Counted from the stretch's first letter, positions 1 to 8,117 are shown. The stretch: 64,000 nt of DNA from Candidatus Palauibacter soopunensis (GCF_947581735.1 NZ_CANPVT010000038.1:1-64000), one strand, 5' to 3'. The notes: a model not told the origin generated them from the letters alone. Numbers and translations are program-made.

Positions 1-58
1 GTCGCTCCGGTCACGGCCTCCGTTTCCGGCGCGGCGCAGCCGCCCCGGAGGCCGTTGT

Positions 59-211
59 GCAACCGCAATCCGGCAAACGACATGTGCCGTCGCTGGCGTG
101 CACATCCGGAACGCGTGTCCGCGCACACGGACCCCGAGGTCGATGTGCGCTCGCCGCCCGGCCCCGGTGACCGGGTTTCCGGGACGGAAACCGGCTTTCG
201 AGCAACCGCAA
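59..211. repeat. Short direct and inverted repeats upstream of the integrase
   Basis: The decamer GCAACCGCAA occurs at 59-68 and again at 202-211, each followed a few bases later by a related GGCAAA or GGCGCAA tail. Between them, 171-194 forms an imperfect inverted repeat (CCGGGTTTCC and GGAAACCGG around a 5-base loop). No gene is supported in 1-282. The repeats could be recombinase arm-type sites or a regulatory hairpin for the integrase gene; this is inference from position only. Confidence 0.3.
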
Positions 212-282
212 CTGGCGCAAGGGCTTTCCCTCCGCGAAGTTTTGTTCGCGCAGGTCGTGCGGTCCATCACGAGAGGAATCGA

Positions 283-1446
283 ATGATGGCACGCACGAAA
301 CGAAGTCGGCGCTCGTACAGCGCCGGCGAATGGGGCCGGAACCGGGTGAGGGTGTTCACCGATCCCAAGACCGGCCTTTACCAGATGGAGTGGCGCGAGA
401 ACGGGCGCAGGCTCACCCGGTCGCTGAAGCACCGCGATTGGACTCGGGCCAAGAGGCAGGCCGACGAGGCCGCCGCCGCGTTTGCAAGCCCCGGCCTGAA
501 TGGCAAAGCGGAAGCCGAGCCGGAGCCGCTCACGCTGGGCATGCTTTTTGACATCTACGCCGAGGAGGTGACGCCCGCCAAGGGCGAGAAGTCGCGGCGG
601 CACGATAGGGTCGCGACCGCGATGTTCCTCCGGTTCTTCGGCACCGACCGAAGGCCCGAAACCCTGTCGCGGCGGGACTGGGACCGATTCATCCAAGCCC
701 GGCGGGCGGGCAGGGTCGGCCTGTCCGGGAGGCCCGTGGGCGACCGGACGATCGAATGGGATCTGGCGTTCCTGATGGCGGTGCTGAACTGGGCAGAGCG
801 TTCCAACGACGAGCGGGGCCGCCCGCTGCTCGACAGGAATCCGCTGAAGGGCCTGAGGAAGCCCACGGAGAAGAACCCCGCCCGGGTCGTTCTCACCGAG
901 GAGGAATACCGGGCTCTGCTCGGGGTTTCCCGGGAGGTCGGGTGGCGATTCCATGTCGCACTCGTGCTCGCGCACGAGACGGGGCACCGCATCGGAGCCA
1001 TCCGCAAGCTCCGCTGGTCGGATGTCGACTTCGAGGGCCGGGAGGTGCGGTGGAGGGCGGAGCACGAGAAGACGGGCTACGGGCACAGGACGCCGGTGAC
1101 CGACCGGGCACTGGCGGCCTTGGAAGAGGCGCGACAGATGAGCGGCGCAACCGGTGACGCGCCGGTGCTGCCCCCGCCGACCGACGCGGGGACGTGGATC
1201 TCCAACAGCTTGGCGCTCACGTGGTGGAACAGGGCCGTGGCGCTTGCCGGGCTGGAGCCGAAGCGCGGCCGGGGTTGGCACTCGCTGAGGAGGAAGTTCG
1301 CCAGCGACCTGATGGACTTGCCTCTCAAGGTCCTCTGCGAGCTTGGCGGTTGGAAGGACCCGAAGACGGTGCTGCGCTGTTACCAGCAGGCCGACTCGGT
1401 ACAGCTTCGGAAGGCTTTGGACAGCCGCTCGGTGGGTCGCGCCTAA
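283..1446 (+). CDS. Tyrosine-type site-specific recombinase / integrase
   Basis: A 387-residue integrase that should cut and rejoin DNA at attachment sites through a 3'-phosphotyrosyl intermediate. The C-terminal catalytic domain shows box I Arg in HETGHRIGAIRKLRW, the box II HSLRR pair (HxxR), a Trp in place of the second His in LGGWKDP, and the Tyr nucleophile in VLRCY near the end. The N-terminal half is Arg/Lys-rich and fits an arm-binding plus SAM-like core-binding domain. I chose ATG 283 because GAGAGG at 271-276 sits six bases upstream and the protein then begins with a basic segment; the frame stays open back to 55 without a visible ribosome site. The gene ends 20 bp from a truncated ATP-grasp gene on the other strand, the usual place for an element integrase next to its attachment site. 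The element itself would lie to the left, outside the window. Confidence 0.93.
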   Translation: MMARTKRSRRSYSAGEWGRNRVRVFTDPKTGLYQMEWRENGRRLTRSLKHRDWTRAKRQADEAAAAFASPGLNGKAEAEPEPLTLGMLFDIYAEEVTPAKGEKSRRHDRVATAMFLRFFGTDRRPETLSRRDWDRFIQARRAGRVGLSGRPVGDRTIEWDLAFLMAVLNWAERSNDERGRPLLDRNPLKGLRKPTEKNPARVVLTEEEYRALLGVSREVGWRFHVALVLAHETGHRIGAIRKLRWSDVDFEGREVRWRAEHEKTGYGHRTPVTDRALAALEEARQMSGATGDAPVLPPPTDAGTWISNSLALTWWNRAVALAGLEPKRGRGWHSLRRKFASDLMDLPLKVLCELGGWKDPKTVLRCYQQADSVQLRKALDSRSVGRA

Positions 1447-1530
1447 AATCCGCAATGGGCGGGAGTCATTGGGCGGGAATCCGGCACGTATGACTCGCAA
1501 GTTCAACAATCACAATCATATCCACGCCCA
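1447..1530. other. Probable integrated-element boundary (attachment-site region)
   Basis: This stretch separates the integrase stop from the interrupted ATP-grasp reading frame. It is clearly less GC-rich than either flank (for example caacaatcacaatcatat at about 1505-1522), and it replaces the conserved 3' end of the ATP-grasp gene. Integrases are normally encoded beside the crossover site, so an attL or attR is expected here. The exact crossover cannot be placed because the other end of the element is outside the window. Confidence 0.45.
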
Positions 1531-2323
1531 GTCCCAACTGTTGCACCAGCGGGTCGTCCTCCGCCACCGGCGAGGCGCTGAAGAGGCCGGGGCCGGCCGG
1601 GCACACCTCGAGCGCCGCTTCCTCGCCTGCGCTTGGCTCGTCCCTCTCGGAGGGCATCGGATTGCATGCGTCTGAGGGGCAGAGCTCGAACCCGTCCGCC
1701 GTGGAACTCCGCATGGCGAACACGAAGCGCCCGCCCACAATCTCCACTCGCGTGATGAACGGCTCCGGGGCGTCGATGTACTGCTGGAGGATCATCCGGG
1801 CGCCGGGCCCGGCGTCGAAGCCGTCGCCGTCGAGGTGCCGCTCGAGCTCCCGCGCGTCGCGGAAGAGGTGGATCCCCAGGCCCTTGCCCCCCTGGTCGTG
1901 CTTCGTGATGAACGGGCCGTCGAAGGTGGCCGCCGCTTCGAGCAGGTGCTCCCTCCCCACGGCCAGCACGGTGCGCGGCGTGCGGATCCCGTGCCGGCGC
2001 AGGACGAGATCCTGCCGGAGCTTGCTCATCTCCAGCTCGAAGGCGCCGAGCCCGTTGATCACCCGGCGGCCGTGCGACTCCAGCCAGTACAGGAACTGCC
2101 GCGCCAGTTCCACCGTGTGGACATGGCCGCGCGTGTGCGACGACGGGCTGATGCGGTTGATCCAGATGCCCTCGGGAGGCGGCGTCGAAGGGTCGACGAG
2201 CCCTTCGTTTACGTGCACGAGGCGGACGCGGAAGCCCTCCCTCGCGAGCGCCTCCTGAAGCGGCGGAATCCAGGCCGGGTTTTCGTACAGCACGTGTATC
2301 TGCGGTAAAGCGGGACGAATCAT
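1466..2323 (-). pseudogene. RimK-like ATP-grasp ligase, 3' end lost at element boundary
   Basis: The 285-residue frame begins MIRPALPQIHVLYENP and carries features of a RimK-type (alpha-L-glutamate ligase-like) ATP-grasp family: the NRISPSSHTRGH segment, GPFITKHDQGGKGLG as the ATP-grasp glycine-rich loop, and the EAPEPFITRVE strand. ATP-grasp enzymes join a carboxylate to an amine through an acyl-phosphate. Relatives end with an EF-V-D strand and a Glu/Asn metal-binding segment (YDVNTNTNYN-like). Here the frame leaves the family after GVDMI and stops about 20 residues later in AT-richer sequence, so the Mg/ATP-coordinating end is missing and the product is probably inactive. ATG 2323 was chosen because homology starts at once; an in-frame ATG at 2353 adds ten unrelated residues. 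A Cys-rich short frame and a terminator precede it. Confidence 0.72.
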
Positions 2324-2361
2324 GGGTTTCTCTCGGGTTGAGTCCGGTTGCACGGGGCACG

Positions 2362-2395
2362 AAAAAAGCCGCCCGGGTCGGTGGACCGGGGCGGC
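2362..2395 (-). terminator. Rho-independent terminator upstream of the ATP-grasp gene
   Basis: On the minus strand a GC-rich hairpin (arms GCCGCCC and GGGCGGC, extended inward by GTC/GAC pairs) at 2368-2395 is followed directly by six T at 2367-2362. It sits downstream of the CO dehydrogenase operon and the Cys-rich frame, 39 bp before the ATP-grasp start. It could end the cox transcript, or act as a partial terminator/attenuator for the ATP-grasp gene. Confidence 0.75.
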
Positions 2396-2428
2396 TCGAA
2401 AAACGCTTTGAGCTAGGGGCTCAGCGCA

Positions 2429-2542
2429 TCAACACACCCGGATCCACGCGTCGTGGAGACACGAGCACATACAGACGCAGGTGCTACAGGCGCAGGTCGC
2501 TCCGCGGGCGCGGAGAGCTCGGATGTCAGACGCGTGAATCAT
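2429..2542 (-). CDS. Cys-rich short peptide candidate (37 aa)
   Basis: This short frame begins MIHASDIRALRARGAT and ends with a cluster CACSTCVCMCSC followed by LHDAWIRVC, seven Cys in the last 21 residues. An in-frame ATG at 2617 would give 62 residues and starts 7 bp after the coxL stop behind AAGGG, so translation coupled to coxL is possible; the 2542 start lacks a clear ribosome site. The context allows three readings: a RiPP-type precursor ahead of an ATP-grasp enzyme with a partial terminator between them, a Cys-rich metal (copper) binding peptide encoded behind the Mo-Cu enzyme, or a regulatory leader. No family is recognised. The regular Cys spacing argues against chance, but expression is unproven. 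Confidence 0.4.
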   Translation of the reverse strand: MIHASDIRALRARGATCACSTCVCMCSCLHDAWIRVC

Positions 2543-2624
2543 GGCGCGAGAAGATGTCCGCATGGGCATGGCGGGGCAACTGCCACAGCGTCGCCCAAAC
2601 CGTGACGCACCCCTCATCGCACCC

Positions 2625-4991
2625 TTACTCTGCCACGCCCTTCTCGTTGAGGATCTCCCACACCTTGTCGGGGGTGATCGGGATGTCGAGGTGCGTCACG
2701 CCCAGGTGCGCCAGAGCGTCCACCACGGCGTTCGCGATCGCCGGGGGCGCGCCCACCGTCGCCGATTCGCCGACGCCCTTGGCGCCGAGAGGGTGGTGCG
2801 GGGACGGCGTGATCGTGTGCCCGGTCTCCCACGCCGGCGTCTCCATGGACGTGGGGACGAGGTAGTCCATGAACGAGCCGGCGAGGTTGTTGCCGTCCTC
2901 GTCGTAGGGGATCTCCTCGAACAGGGCGGGGCCGATACCCTGCGTGAGGCCGCCGTGGATCTGGCCCTGCACGATCATGGGGTTGATGATGTTGCCGCAG
3001 TCGTCCACGGCCACGAAGCGGCGCACGGTGACCTCTCCCGTGCCGCGGTCGATGTCGACCACGCAGATGTACGTGCCGAAGGGGAAGGTGAGGTTGGGTG
3101 GGTCGTAGTAGTTCGTCGCCTCGAGGCCCGGCTCCATCCCCTCGGGCAGGTTCGTGTAGGCGGCGAAGGCGCAGTCCTGGATCGTGACGGACCGGTCCGG
3201 GGCGCCCTTCACGGAGAACTTCCCGGGCTCCCAATCGAGGTCCTCCTCGCTCACCTCCATCAGGTGGGCGGCGATCTTCGCGGCCTTGTCGCGGATCTGG
3301 CGTGCGGCCATCGCGCCCGCGGCCCCGGCGGTGGGGGTCGAGCGGCTGGCGTAGGTGCCGAGCCCGTACGGGGCGGTGTCGGTGTCGCCCTCCTCGACCT
3401 GCACGTGCGCGGCGGGGAGGCCGAGTTCCTCGGCGATGATCTGCGCGTAGGTGGTCTCGTGGCCCTGGCCCTGCGACTTGGTGCCGAAGCGGGCGATCGC
3501 CTTCCCCGTGGGGTGCACGCGCACCTCGGCGGAGTCGAACATCTTGATGCCGAGGATGTCGAAGTCCTTGGACGGGCCAGCGCCCAGCACCTCGGTGAAG
3601 CTGCACACGCCGATCCCCATCAGTTCGCCGCGCGCGCGCTTCTCGGCCTGCTCGCGGCGCAGATCGTCGTAGCCGATCATCTCCCTGGCCTTGTCCATCG
3701 CGGCCTGATAGTCGCCGCTGTCGTACTCCCAACCGAGCGGCGACTTGTAGGGGAAGGCCTCCTTCGCGATGAAGTTCTCCTCGCGCAACTGCGCCGGATC
3801 CTTCCCGATCTTGTGCGCCAGCGTGTCCACGACCCGCTCCATGCAGTGCACGGCCTCGGTCACGCGGAAGGAGCAGCGGTAGGCGACCCCGCCCGGCGGC
3901 TTGTTCGTGTAGACCGCATCCACCTCGGCGTAGGCCTGCTCCATGTCGTAGGAGCCGGTGCAGATGGAGAAGAGACCGGCCGGGAACTTGGAAGGCGCGG
4001 CCTGGGCGTCCGAATAGCCGTGGTCCGCGAGCGTCTTGATGCGGAGGCCGCGGATCTTCCCGTCGGCGTCGGCCGCGAGTTCGGCGTCCATGTGATAGTC
4101 GCGCGCGAACGAGTCCGCCTGGAGGTTCTCCATCCGGTCCTCGATCCACTTCACCGGCTTGCCCAGCACGACGGAGGCCGCGATCGCGACCACGTAGCCG
4201 GGATAGACCGGCACCTTGCCGCCGAAGCCGCCCCCGATATCGGGCGACACGACACGGATCTTCTCCTCGGAGAGTCCGACGTGTCCCGCCACGAGGGCGA
4301 GCACGGTGCGGATCGCGTGCGGCGCCTGCGTCGTCATGTAGACGGTGAGGTGGCCCTCGACGGGGTTGAAGTCGGCGACGCAGCCGCAGGTCTCGATCGA
4401 GGCGACGTGGATGCGCGGCACGTGCATGCTCTCGCGCACGACGACGTCCGCCTCCTCGAACACCTTGTCGGTCGCCTCCTTGTCGCCGGCCTCCCAGTGC
4501 CAGATGCGGTTGTCGGTCTGGCCTTCCTTGTCGGTGCGGAGGACGGGCGCGTCCTCATCGAGCGCCTTGAAGGGGTCGATAACGGGCTTCATCGGCTCGT
4601 AGTCGACTTCGACCGCGGCCACGCCGTCGGCCGCCGCGTAGCGCGATGTCGCGATGACGGCCGCGACCTCCTGCGCCTGGTACATGACGGTGTCGGTGGG
4701 GAGCACCATCTGCGTGTCCGACATGAGCGTCGGCATCCAGTGCAGGTTGTACGCCTCGAGGTCCTTGCCGGTGAGGACGGCGAGGACGCCGGGGACCTCC
4801 AGCGCCTTGCTCGAGTCAATGCCTTTGATCTTCCCGTAGGCGATCGGGCTGCGGACGATGTCGAGCCACAGCATGCCGGGGAGGACGATGTCGTCGATGT
4901 AGTTGCCCTTGCCCTGCAGGAAGCGCGGATCCTCCTTGCGCTTCATGGAGTGCCCCATGCCGCAGATGTCGGCGGAAGTCTTCGGTGCCAT
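2625..4991 (-). CDS. coxL: Aerobic carbon monoxide dehydrogenase large subunit (form I)
   Basis: The 788-residue molybdenum subunit of aerobic CO dehydrogenase oxidises CO with water to CO2 and passes electrons to the FeS and FAD subunits. It has the xanthine oxidase fold. The active-site loop AYRCSFR at residues 370-376 is the form I signature, with Cys373 equivalent to the Cys that binds copper in the Oligotropha Mo-Cu enzyme; form II relatives have AYRGAGR instead. The catalytic Glu lies in GAKGVGES (Glu742). Length is close to the usual 800. The start ATG 4991 overlaps the coxS stop by one base (TGATG). The order M-S-L matches canonical form I operons. No coxD or coxE (AAA ATPase and vWA proteins used for copper-sulfur insertion) is seen in the window, so maturation genes must be elsewhere or replaced. 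Confidence 0.96.
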   Translation of the reverse strand: MAPKTSADICGMGHSMKRKEDPRFLQGKGNYIDDIVLPGMLWLDIVRSPIAYGKIKGIDSSKALEVPGVLAVLTGKDLEAYNLHWMPTLMSDTQMVLPTDTVMYQAQEVAAVIATSRYAAADGVAAVEVDYEPMKPVIDPFKALDEDAPVLRTDKEGQTDNRIWHWEAGDKEATDKVFEEADVVVRESMHVPRIHVASIETCGCVADFNPVEGHLTVYMTTQAPHAIRTVLALVAGHVGLSEEKIRVVSPDIGGGFGGKVPVYPGYVVAIAASVVLGKPVKWIEDRMENLQADSFARDYHMDAELAADADGKIRGLRIKTLADHGYSDAQAAPSKFPAGLFSICTGSYDMEQAYAEVDAVYTNKPPGGVAYRCSFRVTEAVHCMERVVDTLAHKIGKDPAQLREENFIAKEAFPYKSPLGWEYDSGDYQAAMDKAREMIGYDDLRREQAEKRARGELMGIGVCSFTEVLGAGPSKDFDILGIKMFDSAEVRVHPTGKAIARFGTKSQGQGHETTYAQIIAEELGLPAAHVQVEEGDTDTAPYGLGTYASRSTPTAGAAGAMAARQIRDKAAKIAAHLMEVSEEDLDWEPGKFSVKGAPDRSVTIQDCAFAAYTNLPEGMEPGLEATNYYDPPNLTFPFGTYICVVDIDRGTGEVTVRRFVAVDDCGNIINPMIVQGQIHGGLTQGIGPALFEEIPYDEDGNNLAGSFMDYLVPTSMETPAWETGHTITPSPHHPLGAKGVGESATVGAPPAIANAVVDALAHLGVTHLDIPITPDKVWEILNEKGVAE

Positions 4992-5491
4992 CAGCTGTCC
5001 TCCCCCGCTTCGGCGGCGCCAGCGGCGAGTTTGTCGGCGGCGTACTGCACCGCCTTGACGATGTTCACGTAACCGGTGCAACGGCAGAGATTGCCGGAGA
5101 TCGCCTCGCGGATCTCCGCCTCGCTCGGGTTCGGGTTGTCCTCGAGGAGGGCGGCGCCGGTCATCAGCATGCCGGGCGTGCAGAAGCCGCACTGGAGGCC
5201 GTGCTTCTCCCAGAAGCCTTCCTGAAGCGCGTGCATGCCGTCGGCCCCGGCGAGTCCTTCGACGGTTCCGATCTCGGCGCCGTCGGCCTGCACTGCGAGG
5301 ACGGTGCACGACTTCGTCGGTTTCCCGTCGACCAGCACGGTACAGGCGCCGCAGTGGGTCGTGTCGCAGCCGATGTGGGTGCCGGTGAGCCGCAGTTCGT
5401 CGCGGATCAGGTGGACGAGCAGCATGCGCGACTCGACCTCCATCGCGTGCGCCTCGCCGTTCACGGTGACGCTGATCGGATGTGTCGCCAT
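4991..5491 (-). CDS. coxS: CO dehydrogenase small iron-sulfur subunit
   Basis: A 166-residue subunit carrying two [2Fe-2S] clusters that move electrons from the Mo-Cu site to FAD. The N-terminal ferredoxin-like domain shows Cys42, Cys47, Cys50 and Cys62 (CDTTHCGAC...SC); the C-terminal helical domain shows Cys101, Cys104, Cys136 and Cys138 (CGFCTPGM and CRCTGY). All eight ligands are present and the length is normal. It starts five bases after the coxM stop and its stop overlaps the coxL start by one base, so the three subunits should be made in fixed ratio. Confidence 0.97.
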   Translation of the reverse strand: MATHPISVTVNGEAHAMEVESRMLLVHLIRDELRLTGTHIGCDTTHCGACTVLVDGKPTKSCTVLAVQADGAEIGTVEGLAGADGMHALQEGFWEKHGLQCGFCTPGMLMTGAALLEDNPNPSEAEIREAISGNLCRCTGYVNIVKAVQYAADKLAAGAAEAGEDS

Positions 5492-5495
5492 CGCT

Positions 5496-6434
5496 CTACC
5501 CTCCGGCTCCGGCGCGCGCGAGCGCCTGGCGGATGGCCCTCGCGGTGAGCACGCGGGCCATGTTCCTCTTGTACTCGACGGAACCGCGCCGGTCCTCGAC
5601 GGGCTCGGTCATATCGGCCGCGGCCTGGGCGGCGGCGGCGATGATCTCGTCGGCGTCGGGCGCCTTCGTGATCGCGTCACGAACCCTCTCGATGGCGCCA
5701 CGCAGCCCGCTCGCCGGCACGAAGTCCGCGCCGAGGAGCGTCTCTTCTGCCGCGGTCGCGCGGATCGGCGCGAAGCTCAGGTTCGTGAGCGCCACACCCG
5801 CCTTCGTCACCTTGCCGTCGTCGTCCAGAGTCAGCTGCACGGCCGCGCCGGCGACCGCATAGTCGCCCACCTTGCGCTCCAGCTTGACGTAGGCGCCCCC
5901 GCTGCCCGCGGGCGGCACCGGGATGTGGAGTTCGGTGAGGATCTCGTCCTCTCCCAGCGCGGTCATGAAGAGGCCGTGGAAGAAGTCGTCGATGTCGATC
6001 GTGCGCTCTCCGCCCGGCCCGGTGGCGATGACGTGCGCCCGCAGCGCGAGCATCGTCGCCGGGTGGTCGTTCGCGGGGTCGCCGTGCGCGATGTTCCCGC
6101 ACACCGTGGCGCGGTTGCGCACCAGCGGGTCCGCGATCACGCGGGCGGTGTCGATCAGGATCGGATAGCGCTCCACCACCGCCGCCGATTCCTCGAGTTG
6201 GGCCTCCGTCACGAGCGCCCCGATGCGGAGACATCCGTCCCGCTCCTCGATCGTGTCGAGCCCGGGGATGCGGCCGATGTCGATGATGTTCGCGGGCGCG
6301 GCGAGCCGAAGCTTCATCATCGGGAGGAGGCTCTGGCCGCCCGACATCACCTTCGCGTCGTCGAGTTCGCCGAGGAGGTCGATCGCGTCGTCCAGTTCGG
6401 CCGGCGCGTGGTAGTCGAACTGCGGGGGAATCAT
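5496..6434 (-). CDS. coxM: CO dehydrogenase medium FAD-binding subunit
   Basis: A 312-residue flavoprotein subunit that takes electrons from CoxS and hands them to the respiratory chain. FAD-binding motifs are SGGQS at residues 31-35 and [11 protein letters not shown] at about 110-120, corresponding to the AGGQSL and TIGG-type loops of the family; a CO_deh_flav_C-like domain follows from about residue 180. The start ATG 6434 overlaps the coxG stop as ATGA, which settles the choice over in-frame starts far upstream. Length and motif order are typical. Confidence 0.95.
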   Translation of the reverse strand: MIPPQFDYHAPAELDDAIDLLGELDDAKVMSGGQSLLPMMKLRLAAPANIIDIGRIPGLDTIEERDGCLRIGALVTEAQLEESAAVVERYPILIDTARVIADPLVRNRATVCGNIAHGDPANDHPATMLALRAHVIATGPGGERTIDIDDFFHGLFMTALGEDEILTELHIPVPPAGSGGAYVKLERKVGDYAVAGAAVQLTLDDDGKVTKAGVALTNLSFAPIRATAAEETLLGADFVPASGLRGAIERVRDAITKAPDADEIIAAAAQAAADMTEPVEDRRGSVEYKRNMARVLTARAIRQALARAGAGG

Positions 6435-6898
6435 GCCTCTGCCTCCTTCGCCTGATTCTCGAGCGTGCTCGTGAGTCTTCCCACGAACTCCTGCAGCATC
6501 CGTTTGGACACAACCTGGGTCATGCCGCGGCCGAGTTGCGCGAGGATCCCGGTGACGGTCACGTCCGAATCCATCGTCACCTCGGACCCGCCGTCGGGCA
6601 GCGCCGTGACACGACTGTTCATCGTCATGTCGGCGGTGCCCATGCCGGCCTTGCCCTGGCCCCGAGCGCGGACGACCGCGGACCGCTCCTCTTCGTTCAA
6701 CATGAAGGATACGGTCCCGGTATAGGCCGCCACGAGGGGGCCCACCTTGACGGTCATGCCGCCTTCCCAGGTCGTGTCGTCGATCTGCTCGGTGATTTCC
6801 GCTCCCGGCAGGAGTTCCGAGAGCTGCCGCGGGTCGGAGAGAATCCCCCACACGGTCGCGGCGGGCGCGTCGATCGTGAACCCTTCCTCGATTCTCAT
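6431..6898 (-). CDS. coxG: CoxG family SRPBCC protein
   Basis: A 155-residue protein of the CoxG/SRPBCC hydrophobic-pocket fold, beginning MRIEEGFTIDAPAATVW and continuing through LLPGAEI, typical of the carbon monoxide dehydrogenase subunit G family. In Oligotropha CoxG is implicated in membrane anchoring of the enzyme rather than catalysis. A C-terminal helix with QEFVGRLTSTLE closes the fold. The start overlaps the stop of the small membrane protein as ATGA and its own stop overlaps the coxM start as ATGA. Confidence 0.9.
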   Translation of the reverse strand: MRIEEGFTIDAPAATVWGILSDPRQLSELLPGAEITEQIDDTTWEGGMTVKVGPLVAAYTGTVSFMLNEEERSAVVRARGQGKAGMGTADMTMNSRVTALPDGGSEVTMDSDVTVTGILAQLGRGMTQVVSKRMLQEFVGRLTSTLENQAKEAEA

Positions 6899-7110
6899 GG
6901 GCCTTGTTCCTCCATCGTCACCCGCCGGGAGCGCCTGCGATAAACCAGAACGACGTAGGCGATGACCGCACCGATCGATACGACCATGCCGATGTTCCCG
7001 TAGGTCGTGCTGACCTGCAGTCCGAGGAACAGCGAGAACGAGAACATCAGGTAGAGCAATGCGATCACCGCGACGTGCACGGCGACCCTCACCAGGCTTC
7101 TCAATGTCAC
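6895..7110 (-). CDS. Small two-helix membrane protein in the cox operon
   Basis: A 71-residue protein starting with GTG 7110, which overlaps the xdhC-like stop as GTGA and has GAGGGG just upstream. Two hydrophobic segments (roughly residues 9-29 and 38-57) are joined by a short QVSTTYGN loop, and the C-terminus is Arg-rich (VYRRRSRR), suggesting a cytoplasmic tail. No family is recognised. Its position directly before coxG, which is linked to membrane attachment, makes a membrane-anchoring role for CO dehydrogenase a reasonable guess. An in-frame ATG at 7248 inside xdhC was rejected. Confidence 0.75.
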   Translation of the reverse strand: MTLRSLVRVAVHVAVIALLYLMFSFSLFLGLQVSTTYGNIGMVVSIGAVIAYVVLVYRRRSRRVTMEEQGP

Positions 7111-8117
7111 CCCCTCGTGACTTGTTGCTGGAGATACGCCTCCGGCGAGGCGTCGAATCGCGTTCGGCACCCCTCGCAGCAGAAGTAGACGGGTGCCCCC
7201 TCGAAGACCGAGGACGGAGAACCCGAGATCGAGACGGTCATTCCGCACACGGGATCCGTCGCCTCGTCGTCGGCTCGCTGCCCGGTCGCCACTTCGTCCG
7301 CGGACGCGTCACCGGCCTCGACTGCCTCCGACTCCGTCGGTTGCGGCCCGAGCTGGACGATCTCCGCCAGAATGCTGACGGCGATCTCCTCGGGGCTCTC
7401 GGCGCCGATGTCGAGGCCCGCGGGGCCGCGCACGCGGGCGACGTCGCCGCCGCCGAGTCCCTGCGCGGCCAGAACGCGGCGCACTTCCTCCATCCGGGTG
7501 GGAGAGGCGATCACGCCCAGGTAGTCCGGGGCGGCGGCCGCCAGCTCCCCGAGCGAGCGCTCGTCACGCCGTCCCATGGTGGCGACGACTCCGTACAGCC
7601 TCCAGCCGCGGGGGCGTTCGGCGTAGCGCGCCGCCGTCTCCGCCAGATCGTCCACGACCTCATCGGCGGCGGCCGCCAGCGCCTCGTCTTCGGACGTCTC
7701 GGCGACGGTCGTGTACCCCATCGCGCCGCCGAGGCGCACCAGCGCCAGGGCGACGGGCGAACTGCCCGCCACGATCAGGACGGGAGCCGGAAGAACCGGA
7801 TTAACGTGCACTTCCACCTTCCCTCCGCTGCTGCAGGACATGGGTACGGGGACCAGGCCGTCCGGCCGCCCGGGACTCGACCCGAAGGCGAGGAGCCTGG
7901 GCTCCCCCTGATCCAGCGTCTCCAGCGCGTGGCGGATCACCTCCGATCGCGTGCAACTGCCGCCGATCCAGCCGTGCATGACGCCGTCCGCCGAAATCAG
8001 CGCCATGTTGCCCGGCTTCCCGCTCGTGGGCCGCTCGCTCCGCACCACCGTCGCGAGCGCATACGGCTGCCGTTCGGCAGTCAAACTCGCGGCGAGATCC
8101 AGCAGGTCGCGTTTCAC
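7107..8117 (-). CDS. XdhC/CoxF-like cofactor protein fused to a YHS domain
   Basis: A 336-residue protein. The N-terminal XdhC_CoxI domain shows the GNMALISADG and GWIGGSC motifs (residues about 36-54) and a Rossmann-like XdhC_C domain follows (about 110-260, with LIVAGSSPVALALVRLG). Such proteins hold and sulfurate the molybdenum cofactor before insertion into xanthine oxidase-type enzymes. Unusually, residues 288-330 form a YHS domain with Cys291, Cys313, Cys314 and Cys317 (DPVCGM and YFCCEGC), a type found in copper-handling proteins. In an operon for a Mo-Cu enzyme this suggests a role in metal delivery; that is inference. The GTG 8117 start overlaps the mocA-like stop as GTGA. Confidence 0.9.
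   Translation of the reverse strand: MKRDLLDLAASLTAERQPYALATVVRSERPTSGKPGNMALISADGVMHGWIGGSCTRSEVIRHALETLDQGEPRLLAFGSSPGRPDGLVPVPMSCSSGGKVEVHVNPVLPAPVLIVAGSSPVALALVRLGGAMGYTTVAETSEDEALAAAADEVVDDLAETAARYAERPRGWRLYGVVATMGRRDERSLGELAAAAPDYLGVIASPTRMEEVRRVLAAQGLGGGDVARVRGPAGLDIGAESPEEIAVSILAEIVQLGPQPTESEAVEAGDASADEVATGQRADDEATDPVCGMTVSISGSPSSVFEGAPVYFCCEGCRTRFDASPEAYLQQQVTRG

Noticed and set aside
2541-5072. Long plus-strand open frame of 843 codons opposite coxL
   Set aside because: It is antisense to a clear CO dehydrogenase gene; its Val/Arg/Leu/His-rich composition is what high-GC antisense gives.
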